Position numbers and translations under genes: made by a program. 6,087 bases of DNA from Candidatus Nitrosopumilus sp. (GTDB lineage Archaea; Thermoproteota; Nitrososphaeria; Nitrososphaerales; Nitrosopumilaceae): positions 1 to 6,087 of the forward strand of contig JAOTUX010000068.1 of the NCBI GenBank assembly GCA_029863665.1, given 5' to 3'. The number at the start of each line of letters is the position of its first letter. Positions within the stretch are counted from its first letter, which is position 1. Of the stretch, positions 1 through 5,361 are shown piece after piece. Under the pieces are notes generated by a model that did not search any database, was not told where the DNA came from, and saw only the letters and a program-made list of their open reading frames with translations.

Positions 1-1022
1 TATCAGTAGTAAAACCCCCATGGAATTTTACTTGCAGTTCTCAAATCCAACAAACGCTGCCTCTTTTGTCCTGAGGGTAACAAAAGCAATGCAGTTACTG
101 AAACTAGAACTATCACATGATCTCCCACAAAAGGAATCAATTCTTTCCAGAATAGTCCTCTAGTAATCCATGTAATTGCAGTTGCTGCAAATACTATCAG
201 AACAATTTTTTCATTTTTGCTCCAATTTCCAAGATTTCTTAATTCTTCGGTGATAATATTTTTGTTTTTCAATATTGGTTTGCTGTTATCCAATCTTGCA
301 GATGTGGTCATGTATATCCATAATACAAAAAGAGAAACAACACTAAGTGGAATTCCAACTAACATCCAATCAAAGAAAATTATCTCAACACCTGCAAGTG
401 AATCACTTAAAGAAGCAAAAAGTGCATTAGGTGCAGTGCCAATCAGAGTGGACATTCCTCCCAGACTGGCAGCATATGCAATACACAGTATTAGGTAAGT
501 TGCAAATCTTTTTTTCTGTGCAACATCTACTTGTGAGATCACGGCAATTGCAATTGGGAGGATCAGTAGGGTGGTTGCGGTGTTTGTAATGCCAGCACTC
601 ATAGATCCTGTGACAATAATGAATCCTAAAATGATATTTTTTGGTTTTGTTCCTACAATTTTCAGAGTGTTTAGTGCAAATCGTTTGTGAAGATTCACTT
701 TTTCTATCGTCTTTGCAACCAAAAATCCACCCATCAGTAAAAATACTAACTTGTCGCCATATGCAGAAATTATTTTGTCAATGTCTGCCACATTAAACAA
801 TGGAAATACAAACAATGGAATCGACGCAGTAACATAAAACGGGATAGCTTCAGTAGCCCACCATATTGCCATCCATACTGCCAATCCTAAAACAAGTTTG
901 GCCTCAAATGCTAATCCTTCCACAGGATAAGAAATAATCAAGGTAAATAGAATAGGAGATATTACAAACCCTGTTATTCGTAGTTTATTGTGTAAAGGAA
1001 TCCATTTATCAAAATTAATCAT
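1..1022 (-). CDS. SLC13/DASS-family sodium:anion (dicarboxylate/sulfate-type) symporter, C-terminus outside window, apparent frameshift
   Basis: An integral membrane transporter of the divalent anion:Na+ symporter family, which imports di/tricarboxylates, sulfate or phosphate with Na+; the substrate cannot be read here. The start at 1022 gives MINFDKW. Hydrophobic segments lie near residues 16-32, 41-60, 62-76, 91-105, 129-143, 150-165, 173-187, 218-238, 272-290 and 302-316. Family signatures are the SNT-like ITNTAT (145-150; Thr replaces the usual Ser) and STLIGTAPN (191-199). The frame runs normally to KIPWG (332-336), then reads FYY and TGA at 3-5. One extra base in the C5 run at 15-19 would instead read PWGVLLLI, the usual family sequence, so a one-base deletion or sequence error is likely. 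The family is about 450-600 aa, so roughly a third, with the second SNT motif, lies beyond the edge. A GGAGATGA Shine-Dalgarno-like site (1032-1039) precedes the start by 9 nt. Family assignment is confident; whether the gene is intact is unknown. Confidence 0.85.
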
Positions 1023-1031
1023 TAAAATAAT

Positions 1032-1039
1032 TCATCTCC
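1032..1039 (-). promoter_or_regulatory. Shine-Dalgarno-like site of the symporter gene
   Basis: Read on the minus strand this is GGAGATGA, one mismatch from GGAGGTGA, the complement of the 16S rRNA 3' end. It lies 9 nt before the ATG at 1022. It stands out because the other plus and minus genes here mostly leave no room for a leader. With the TATA box at 1077-1084, a leader of about 30 nt is expected. Confidence 0.5.
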
Positions 1040-1076
1040 AAATAATCATCTAACCTTTTCTAATGAAATTTCCATA

Positions 1077-1084
1077 ACTTATAC
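1077..1084 (-). promoter_or_regulatory. TATA-like box for the symporter gene
   Basis: The minus strand reads TATAAGTT. A start site about 27 nt downstream would be near 1053, leaving a leader of about 30 nt that contains the GGAGATGA site. The box lies after the tRNA terminator, so the symporter probably has its own promoter and is not read through from tRNA-Val. Confidence 0.4.
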
Positions 1085-1108
1085 ATGAATACATACTATT
1101 TGAAATTC

Positions 1109-1115
1109 AAAAAAA
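1109..1115 (-). terminator. T7 terminator downstream of tRNA-Val
   Basis: Seven consecutive A on the plus strand (T7 in the transcript) begin 8 nt after the tRNA 3' end and have no preceding hairpin. This is the typical archaeal form of intrinsic termination. Confidence 0.6.
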
Positions 1116-1122
1116 GATTACA

Positions 1123-1197
1123 TGGGCCCACGGGGATTTGAACCCCGGATCTTCGCCGTGTAAGGGCGACGTCATAACCGACCTGGACTATGAGCCC
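1123..1197 (-). tRNA. tRNA-Val (anticodon UAC)
   Basis: A complete 75-nt cloverleaf folds on the minus strand. The acceptor GGGCTCA pairs with TGGGCCC (one G-T wobble) and the discriminator is A at 1123. The D-arm stem is GTC/GAC with GG in its loop. The anticodon stem TCGCC/GGCGA encloses the loop CTTACAC, giving anticodon TAC (plus-strand 1160-1162), which reads GUA and, by wobble, other Val codons. The T stem CGGGG/CCCCG encloses TTCAAAT. There is no intron and no encoded CCA, so CCA is added by the tRNA nucleotidyltransferase. It is flanked by a TATA box at the correct distance and a T7 terminator, so it looks like a single-gene transcription unit. Confidence 0.97.
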
Positions 1198-1220
1198 AGA
1201 AACATACCTTTGTGAAAACC

Positions 1221-1227
1221 ATTTAAA
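1221..1227 (-). promoter_or_regulatory. TATA box of the tRNA-Val gene
   Basis: TTTAAAT on either strand, centred at 1224, 27 nt upstream of the mature tRNA 5' end (1197). This is the spacing expected for TBP/TFB-directed initiation at or near the tRNA 5' end. Confidence 0.65.
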
Positions 1228-1271
1228 CTTTGAGACATGGGACAATCTAGAAATTTGATAAAAAGTTTAAA
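1222..1271. repeat. 10-bp perfect inverted repeat across the tRNA-Val/glycosyltransferase divergent region
   Basis: TTTAAACTTT at 1222-1231 is the exact reverse complement of AAAGTTTAAA at 1262-1271, with a 30-bp spacer. The left arm contains the tRNA TATA box. The right arm ends 6 nt before the ATG of the glycosyltransferase gene, too close to be that gene's own TATA box. It may be a symmetrical factor-binding site or chance in AT-rich DNA. Confidence 0.45.
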
Positions 1272-1277
1272 GAATTC

Positions 1278-2294
1278 ATGAATGTCTTTAATTTTTTTTC
1301 CAGTCCGATTGGATTGGGTCATGTTACTAGAGACATTGCTATTGCAGGAGAATTTGAAAATGTTTTAACAAATTTTGTGACAGGTAGCGGAGCTGCAAAA
1401 ATTCTTGAGAATTTAGGTTTGAAGGTTCAAGACGTATACAATCCACCATCATTTATTATCAAAAACGGTACACTGAAAAATTCAGCAAAATGGCTGTGGA
1501 ATTATTATCAATATTACAAAGATTGTAAAAATATCTCACAGGGAATTTTACAAGCAGATAATCCAAATTTGGTAATCAGTGATGAAGATTTTGCATCATT
1601 GACTGTTGCGCAAAATATGAAGATCCCAACAGTACTAATTACAGATGTTTTAGAGACTCATTTCACAAAAGGATTAACATCATTGATTGAAAAAAAGATG
1701 AACAAGTCAATGCGAGCAATAATTGAAAAATGTGACATAGTTATTATTCCTGAAAATGGAGATGACCAGGGTAATATCAAAAGAGTAGGTTCAATAGTTA
1801 GACAGACAAGTTTCTCAAGAAATGAATTACGGAAAAAATTTTCATTTGAAAAAAAAACAATTGTAATTTCCATAGGAGGAACTAATGCTGGAATATTTTT
1901 AATTGAAAATGCACTAGAAGCAATTTCAAAAATTAATCAGGATATTGATATAATTTTGGTATCAGGTCCTGCAGTTACTAAAAAATTTAAAAATGTCAGA
2001 AATTTGGGATTTGTAGATAATTTACATGAACTAATTTTTGCTGGAGACTTGTTAATTTCTCTAGCTGGGAAATCAACCATAGATGAGGCCAATGCCTATG
2101 GGACACCATCAATATTCATACCAATAAAGGGTCATTTTGAACAAGAAGATAACGCAAAAGATGAAGGGTTTGTTTTTGAGGATGTAAATAGACTTGATGA
2201 ATTAATTTTAGAAAAACTAGAAGAAAAAAGAAATCAAATAAACACTCATGGTGCAAAAAATGCATCAGATATTATTAGAGAATTAATGAACTAA
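1278..2294 (+). CDS. MurG/UGT-like glycosyltransferase (GT28-type, GT-B fold)
   Basis: A cytosolic or membrane-associated GT-B fold sugar transferase, 338 aa, about normal for archaeal members of the MurG-like group. The N-terminal acceptor domain has the glycine loop SPIGLGHVTRD (9-19) with GLGH at 12-15, as in the MurG G-x-G-H motif. The inter-domain ISIGGTNAG (197-205) corresponds to the family S-x-GG motif. The nucleotide-sugar domain has LISLAGKSTIDEANAYGTP (259-277) and GHFEQEDNA (285-293), matching the usual 'G..T..E....G.P...IP....EQ..NA' donor site. There is no signal peptide or clear membrane helix. The donor and acceptor are unknown; S-layer or other glycoprotein glycans, exopolysaccharide or glycolipid head groups are options. 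The start at 1278 fits the family, with the glycine loop beginning about residue 9. Aspartate kinase begins 43 nt downstream, with no functional link visible. Confidence 0.85.
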   Translation: MNVFNFFSSPIGLGHVTRDIAIAGEFENVLTNFVTGSGAAKILENLGLKVQDVYNPPSFIIKNGTLKNSAKWLWNYYQYYKDCKNISQGILQADNPNLVISDEDFASLTVAQNMKIPTVLITDVLETHFTKGLTSLIEKKMNKSMRAIIEKCDIVIIPENGDDQGNIKRVGSIVRQTSFSRNELRKKFSFEKKTIVISIGGTNAGIFLIENALEAISKINQDIDIILVSGPAVTKKFKNVRNLGFVDNLHELIFAGDLLISLAGKSTIDEANAYGTPSIFIPIKGHFEQEDNAKDEGFVFEDVNRLDELILEKLEEKRNQINTHGAKNASDIIRELMN

Positions 2295-2303
2295 ATCAAA
2301 TGC

Positions 2304-2309
2304 TTAATA
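2304..2309 (+). promoter_or_regulatory. TATA-like box upstream of aspartate kinase
   Basis: TTAATA, centred about 31 nt before the ATG at 2338, in the 43-nt gap after the glycosyltransferase stop. It would give a nearly leaderless mRNA. Read-through from the glycosyltransferase gene is also possible, since no T-run terminator lies between them. Confidence 0.35.
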
Positions 2310-2337
2310 GATACCTGTTGAATTTTGATAAGATGTT

Positions 2338-3753
2338 ATGGCCAATCTGATAGTAGTCAAATTTGGAGGCAGTGCAATAGGACCAGATGGCACATTCATT
2401 CCAGAAATTATTCAGCGGGTTAACAATTTAAAAAGAGATTCTAAAGTAATTGCGGTTTTTTCAGCTCCATTAACAATGCATGATGGAAAAAAACGTTCTC
2501 TTACTGATGTAGTTTTAGAACAAGGTAAGAATGCAGAAAATGGAATAATTCCATCTTTAGATATTGTAAAATCAACTTATCAAACAATACAAAAAATGGT
2601 AAATTCTGAGAGTGAGAAAAATTGTCAAGAAATTATCAATTCACATCTAGAAAAGGCACAAAAAGCCCTTGATGAGGCATTTGAAAGCAAGAAATTTGTA
2701 GATGAAATCCGTTCAAGAGCACTTGCGTTTTCAGGTGAAATTTTGATGTCTCATGTGATGAAATACATTCTGAAAACCAATAACATCAAGGCTGAATCTA
2801 TAGGATTTGAAGATTGGCCAATCATCACAGATAACAACATAGAATCAACGAATTTTCTTACATCAGAATCAAGAGGAAAGATGGGTAAAATGACAGAGTT
2901 GGTTGAAGAAAATGAGGTAGTTACCATTGGAGGGTTTATCGGAAAAACAGTAGACAATATTACAACTACATATGAACGAGGTGGATCAGATAGAACAGCA
3001 GCAGATTTAGGAATACTGTTTCACAAAAAATATGATACTAGTATAGACTTTGAGAAAGATAGTTCAGTAGCTTCTGCAGATCCAAAGATTATAGAATTTG
3101 GATTAAGGAATGTGAATCAATTATCATATAATGAGGCAAGATTAGCAGGAATGTTTGGAATGAAAATCTTAGATCCTATTGCAATAAAAGAAATTGTAGA
3201 AAATGGGGTAGATATGCCAATCACCATTACAAATATGAGAAATCCAGAAAAAATAACTGTAATAAAAAGAGCATTAGATGCCCAAAAAGAACATCCGATA
3301 AAAATAGTTACAGGAAAAGAAAATTGTGCAATTTTTAGAATTGAGACAAATTCTATTCAAAAATTATTAGTATCATTAGAAAAAGATAAACGCTATAGTG
3401 AATTTGTAATTTTATCACCATTTACAAAAGATGGAATAGAGTTTTCTAGAATATTATTTTTAGATGGGGATTATGTTAAAAGAAATGAAAAGTATTTGTT
3501 GGGATTTGATTCGCTTGCCACAATTACTTACAACAGGGGAGTGATCACATTGATTGGAGATGAGATGTGGAGAGTTCAACAGGTTGCTTCAAGAACTAGT
3601 GCAAAGATTGGGGAAGCAGGATTAAATATTTTGAACATGGATGCACAAGAGGAAACTTCACGCATAATTATTGTTGTAGAGGATGCTGATGATAACATAA
3701 AAAAAGCAATCAGTGCAATACATCAAGAAATTTCAGAAATCAATTTAATTTAA
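2338..3753 (+). CDS. lysC: Aspartate kinase (aspartokinase) with C-terminal ACT domains
   Basis: Phosphorylates L-aspartate with ATP to 4-phospho-aspartate, the first step towards Lys, Thr, Met and, through Thr, Ile; cytosolic. It has 471 aa, typical of stand-alone archaeal and plant-type enzymes. The kinase domain begins with VVKFGGSAIG (6-15; K8 in the family K-F-G-G motif). LAFSGEILMS (129-138) carries the conserved Ser-x-Glu region with E134. YERGGSDRTAADLG (212-225) is the substrate loop; Arg replaces the usual Thr or Leu after GGSD. DSSVASADPKI (241-251) matches the nucleotide-site V-x-(T/S)-A/C-D-P. MFGMKILDP (272-280) is the family's A-x-x-G-x-x-(V/I)-L-x-P helix. Residues from about 322 form two ACT units (about 322-385 and 393-468), which usually bind Lys or Thr as feedback inhibitors; the effector is not readable. 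The start gives a Met two residues before the first strand. The symbol lysC follows function, not proven orthology to one isozyme. Confidence 0.93.
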   Translation: MANLIVVKFGGSAIGPDGTFIPEIIQRVNNLKRDSKVIAVFSAPLTMHDGKKRSLTDVVLEQGKNAENGIIPSLDIVKSTYQTIQKMVNSESEKNCQEIINSHLEKAQKALDEAFESKKFVDEIRSRALAFSGEILMSHVMKYILKTNNIKAESIGFEDWPIITDNNIESTNFLTSESRGKMGKMTELVEENEVVTIGGFIGKTVDNITTTYERGGSDRTAADLGILFHKKYDTSIDFEKDSSVASADPKIIEFGLRNVNQLSYNEARLAGMFGMKILDPIAIKEIVENGVDMPITITNMRNPEKITVIKRALDAQKEHPIKIVTGKENCAIFRIETNSIQKLLVSLEKDKRYSEFVILSPFTKDGIEFSRILFLDGDYVKRNEKYLLGFDSLATITYNRGVITLIGDEMWRVQQVASRTSAKIGEAGLNILNMDAQEETSRIIIVVEDADDNIKKAISAIHQEISEINLI

Positions 3754-3758
3754 TGAGA

Positions 3759-3815
3759 TTATGGCGTTACGGGCTTTACACCAGTACCGCCATTATGGGT
3801 TTGTTCTTGGACCAT
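3759..3815 (-). CDS. Possible 18-codon ORF within the GC-rich intergenic element
   Basis: On the minus strand the ATG at 3813-3815 reads MVQEQTHNGGTGVKPVTP and stops at 3759-3761. It lies about 50 nt downstream of the start site that the TATATA sequence near 3892 would give. The composition (Gly, Thr, Pro, Lys, few hydrophobics) does not look like random translation of AT-rich DNA, but 18 codons are far too few for statistical support. It overlaps the possible RNA stems, so an RNA explanation competes. I do not recognise it. Confidence 0.12.
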   Translation of the reverse strand: MVQEQTHNGGTGVKPVTP

Positions 3816-3870
3816 TATCTAGATTCAGTCCGGCGTTACCCAAAACACGCGATACTATAACTGGTAATTT
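3761..3870. ncRNA. GC-rich intergenic element with competing stems; candidate structured RNA, strand uncertain
   Basis: By hand count 3761-3850 is about 49% G+C (44 of 90), clearly above the surrounding AT-rich genes. In AT-rich archaea such islands between genes often mark structured RNA, and the tRNA here is the other obvious one. Visible structure: ATGGCGTTAC (3761-3770) pairs with GTACCGCCAT (3784-3793) with one mismatch; GGCGTTAC is repeated exactly at 3832-3839 and could pair with the same GTACCGCC instead; TTGGAC (3808-3813, from position 3807) faces GTCCGG (3829-3834) with wobbles; ACCAGT (3780-3785) is complementary to ACTGGT (3860-3865). A plus-strand reading also gives a 37-codon ORF (3761-3874). 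TATATA near 3892 would suit minus-strand transcription starting near 3865. I match it to no known RNA family; it could also be the 3' UTR of either neighbour. Confidence 0.35.
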
Positions 3871-3887
3871 CTAGTATTTAGAGCTGA

Positions 3888-3897
3888 TCTATATAGA
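3888..3897. promoter_or_regulatory. Palindromic TATA-like box TCTATATAGA
   Basis: A perfect 10-bp palindrome containing TATATA, inside a wider GATC...GATC context (3885-3900). Read on the minus strand it would start transcription about 27 nt away near 3865, at the edge of the GC-rich element. Read on the plus strand it would start inside the small membrane-protein gene, antisense to it. Being symmetrical, it gives no direction by itself. Confidence 0.35.
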
Positions 3898-3901
3898 GAT
3901 C

Positions 3902-4123
3902 TTATGTACGCTCGGCGATATACCATAAGATGATTCCAATACCAAGTATGGCATACCACTTGAAGTTTCTCTTATTCATGAAGATATTTGCTGGAGCTAG
4001 CTCTGTATCTTGATAGGTAGTCAAGCGTATCTTTCTCATCTCAAAAGCCTGACCAACTAAACCTATTATCAATAGGGCTATTGCCACAAATCCCAAGGCC
4101 CACTCCATCCCGTAAATTATCAT
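3902..4123 (-). CDS. Small two-helix membrane protein, unknown function
   Basis: A 73-aa protein beginning MIIYGMEWALGF. It has two hydrophobic segments, about residues 6-23 (WALGFVAIALLIIGLVG region) and 55-70 (YAILGIGIILWYIA). A polar, basic linker of roughly 30 residues (EMRKIRLTTYQDTELAP..NKRNFKW) separates them, and the C-terminus is AERT. This suggests a hairpin in the cytoplasmic membrane. I chose the ATG at 4123 because an AATTAAAAATAA stretch (4145-4156) lies about 27 nt upstream, the usual archaeal TATA distance. A second ATG at 4108 (68 aa, MEWALGF) is the alternative. Longer readings from 4264 would run through the divergent ilvE promoter and start, so they are unlikely. It is divergent from ilvE, with 82 nt between the starts. 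I recognise no family; it could be a subunit of a respiratory or transport complex, but nothing shows this. Confidence 0.6.
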   Translation of the reverse strand: MIIYGMEWALGFVAIALLIIGLVGQAFEMRKIRLTTYQDTELAPANIFMNKRNFKWYAILGIGIILWYIAERT

Positions 4124-4144
4124 TAGCCTGATATGTAGTTTCCA

Positions 4145-4156
4145 AATTAAAAATAA
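4145..4156 (-). promoter_or_regulatory. TATA-like box for the small membrane protein
   Basis: The minus strand reads TTATTTTTAATT, centred about 27 nt before the ATG at 4123, predicting a leaderless transcript. It sits back to back with the ilvE box at 4176-4182. Confidence 0.4.
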
Positions 4157-4175
4157 TGGGATTAAAAGATAATTC

Positions 4176-4182
4176 TTTAAAT
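4176..4182 (+). promoter_or_regulatory. TATA box of the ilvE gene
   Basis: TTTAAAT, the same heptamer as the tRNA-Val box, centred 27 nt before the ATG at 4206. This predicts initiation at or within a few bases of the start codon, giving a leaderless mRNA, and supports 4206 over the in-frame ATG at 4230. Confidence 0.6.
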
Positions 4183-4200
4183 TAGCAGAGTTTTTTTCGT

Positions 4201-4214
4201 CTCCTATGAAGGAG
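4201..4214 (+). repeat. Inverted repeat with the ilvE start codon in its loop
   Basis: CTCCT (4201-4205) and AGGAG (4210-4214) are perfect complements separated by ATGA, so the initiation codon forms the loop. GGAGG at 4211-4215 resembles a Shine-Dalgarno site but lies inside the coding region, 14 nt before the in-frame ATG at 4230. Whether the left arm is transcribed depends on the exact start site. Confidence 0.4.
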
Positions 4215-5120
4215 GTTGGCAAAATATGGATGAATGGGAAATTAGTTGCTTTCAAAGATGCCAAAGTTCATGTATTAACTCATGCACTACATTATTCAAC
4301 ATCAATTTTTGAGGGGATTAGGTGTTATGACACACCAAATGGTTCAGCCATATTTAGATTGCCAGAACATGTTGATAGATTCTTCAAATCTGCAAAATTA
4401 TATTCAATGAAAATGCAATTCTCAAAAAAAGAAATTTCAGATGCAATAATAAAAACGGTAAAATCAAGCGGACTTAAAGAATGCTACATCAGACCATTAG
4501 CATATTATGGTTATGGTACGATGGGATTAACTCCTACACAAAACAAAGTAGATGTATCAATTGCATGTTGGGAATGGAAAATGGGAGAATCAAAGGCAGG
4601 TAAATTTTCTGGAGCAAAATGTAAAGTATCAAGCTGGACAAAAATTGATTCAAGATCTCAACCAATGCAGGCAAAAGCAGCATCAAACTATGCAAATGCA
4701 GCACTTGCAAGAATGGAAGCATTAGAGAATGGGTACGATGAGGCAATTATGTTAAATTTACACGGAAAGGTAGCAGAAGGAAGTGCTGAAAATATCTTTA
4801 TTGTAAAAGATGACATTATTCAGACACCTCCACTTTCAGCAGGAGGATTAGAAGGAATAACAAGAGATGGAGTGATTCAGATTATTGAAGAAAATGGTGG
4901 TTTTGTAATTGAGCGGGATCTAGAAAGAGATGATCTCTACACAGCTGATGAAATTTTCATGACAGGCACTGCAGCTGAGGTAAAATCAGTAACACAGATT
5001 GACAAAGTAAAGATTGGGAATGGAAAGATGGGCAATATTACCAAAGCATTACAAAAATCATTTTCAGATGTAACTATGGGTAAAGATGAAAGATTTTTGC
5101 CATGGTTAACATTTATCTAA
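4206..5120 (+). CDS. ilvE: Branched-chain amino acid aminotransferase (class IV PLP enzyme)
   Basis: Transfers the amino group between glutamate and the 2-oxo acids of Leu, Ile and Val, the final step of their synthesis; cytosolic and PLP-dependent. The 304 aa match the family. The N-terminus KIWMNGKLV (6-14) and HALHYSTSIFEGIRCY (26-41) carry the typical 'H.LHYG..VFEG.R' stretch, with R39 as phosphate/substrate-site arginine. QAKAASNYANA (155-165) contains K157, the expected Schiff-base lysine. EGSAENIFIV (191-200) has the conserved Glu pair E191/E195. GGLEGITRD (213-221) and TGTAAEV (253-259) match the cofactor phosphate-binding loops. Ser replaces the usual Gly in HYS. D-amino-acid transaminase and 4-amino-4-deoxychorismate lyase share the fold, but the motif set and length favour IlvE. 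The TATA box 27 nt upstream supports this start. It shares an 82-nt divergent region with the small membrane gene. Confidence 0.93.
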   Translation: MKEVGKIWMNGKLVAFKDAKVHVLTHALHYSTSIFEGIRCYDTPNGSAIFRLPEHVDRFFKSAKLYSMKMQFSKKEISDAIIKTVKSSGLKECYIRPLAYYGYGTMGLTPTQNKVDVSIACWEWKMGESKAGKFSGAKCKVSSWTKIDSRSQPMQAKAASNYANAALARMEALENGYDEAIMLNLHGKVAEGSAENIFIVKDDIIQTPPLSAGGLEGITRDGVIQIIEENGGFVIERDLERDDLYTADEIFMTGTAAEVKSVTQIDKVKIGNGKMGNITKALQKSFSDVTMGKDERFLPWLTFI

Positions 5121-5132
5121 ATTGTAGTGAAG

Positions 5133-5139
5133 TTTTTTA
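5133..5139 (+). promoter_or_regulatory. T-run/TATA-like box between ilvE and the small zinc protein
   Basis: GAAGTTTTTTAC spans 5129-5140. The T6 (5133-5138) begins 13 nt after the ilvE stop and can end that transcript. The T-rich block, with a purine-rich flank like a BRE, is also 26 nt before the ATG at 5162, so it may be that gene's promoter, giving a leaderless mRNA. Confidence 0.4.
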
Positions 5140-5161
5140 CCCACAAAAAGATTCAAAAATT

Positions 5162-5323
5162 ATGGATTCATGTGTAGCTGGTGATACTCAAGAGATTTGC
5201 TGGTTTTGTAGAAAAGGACGACACGAAGATTGTATGAAAGAAATTCCAACACAGGGAAAATCTGACGGTCCGCATGATTGTACTTTTGATACAAAGATGA
5301 TTTTATGTAAATGTCAACATTAA
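5162..5323 (+). CDS. Small Cys/His-rich, probably zinc-binding protein, unknown function
   Basis: A 53-aa soluble protein with eight Cys or His residues in a ligand-like pattern. C13-x2-C16-x4-H21-x2-C24 forms one likely metal site. C40 and C49-x-C51-x-H53 with H38 could form a second. C4 is extra. Acidic and basic residues alternate around the sites (GRHEDCMKE at 19-27), and there is no hydrophobic helix. The ATG at 5162 is chosen because a TATA-like block lies 26 nt upstream. The in-frame ATG at 5102 would overlap the end of ilvE by 19 nt and add 20 residues with no ligand-like pattern. The spacing from ilvE (41 nt) gives no clear operon. I do not recognise a named family; roles as a nucleic-acid-binding zinc ribbon, metal-handling protein or protein-protein adaptor are all open. 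Confidence 0.75.
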   Translation: MDSCVAGDTQEICWFCRKGRHEDCMKEIPTQGKSDGPHDCTFDTKMILCKCQH

Positions 5324-5361
5324 ACAATTAGCATCAAATACAGCTATGCTTAAGAAATTTT

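Noticed and set aside
217..498. Plus-strand 93-codon open frame
   Set aside because: It lies antisense to the symporter gene, whose minus-strand reading has clear transporter motifs; no independent support.
1658..1873. Minus-strand 71-codon open frame
   Set aside because: Antisense shadow inside the glycosyltransferase gene.
2751..2957. Minus-strand 68-codon open frame
   Set aside because: Antisense shadow inside the aspartate kinase gene.
3761..3874. 37-codon plus-strand ORF in the GC-rich element as a confirmed gene
   Set aside because: No recognisable domain and no box at the right distance; kept only as an alternative inside the RNA-candidate entry.
3754..3901. C/D-box guide RNA, 5S, SRP or RNase P RNA in the GC-rich element
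   Set aside because: No convincing C/D box pair at usable spacing and no match to the conserved sequences of the larger RNAs that I can recognise.
4124..4264. N-terminal extension of the small membrane protein to an ATG at 4264
   Set aside because: It would cross the divergent promoters and overlap the ilvE start; the TATA-like box at 4145-4156 supports 4123.
4534..4746. Minus-strand 70-codon open frame
   Set aside because: Antisense to the ilvE active-site region; Leu/His-rich reading typical of a shadow frame.
5102..5161. N-terminal extension of the small zinc protein to an ATG at 5102
   Set aside because: Overlaps ilvE by 19 nt, lacks a correctly spaced promoter and adds no ligand-like residues apart from one Cys.
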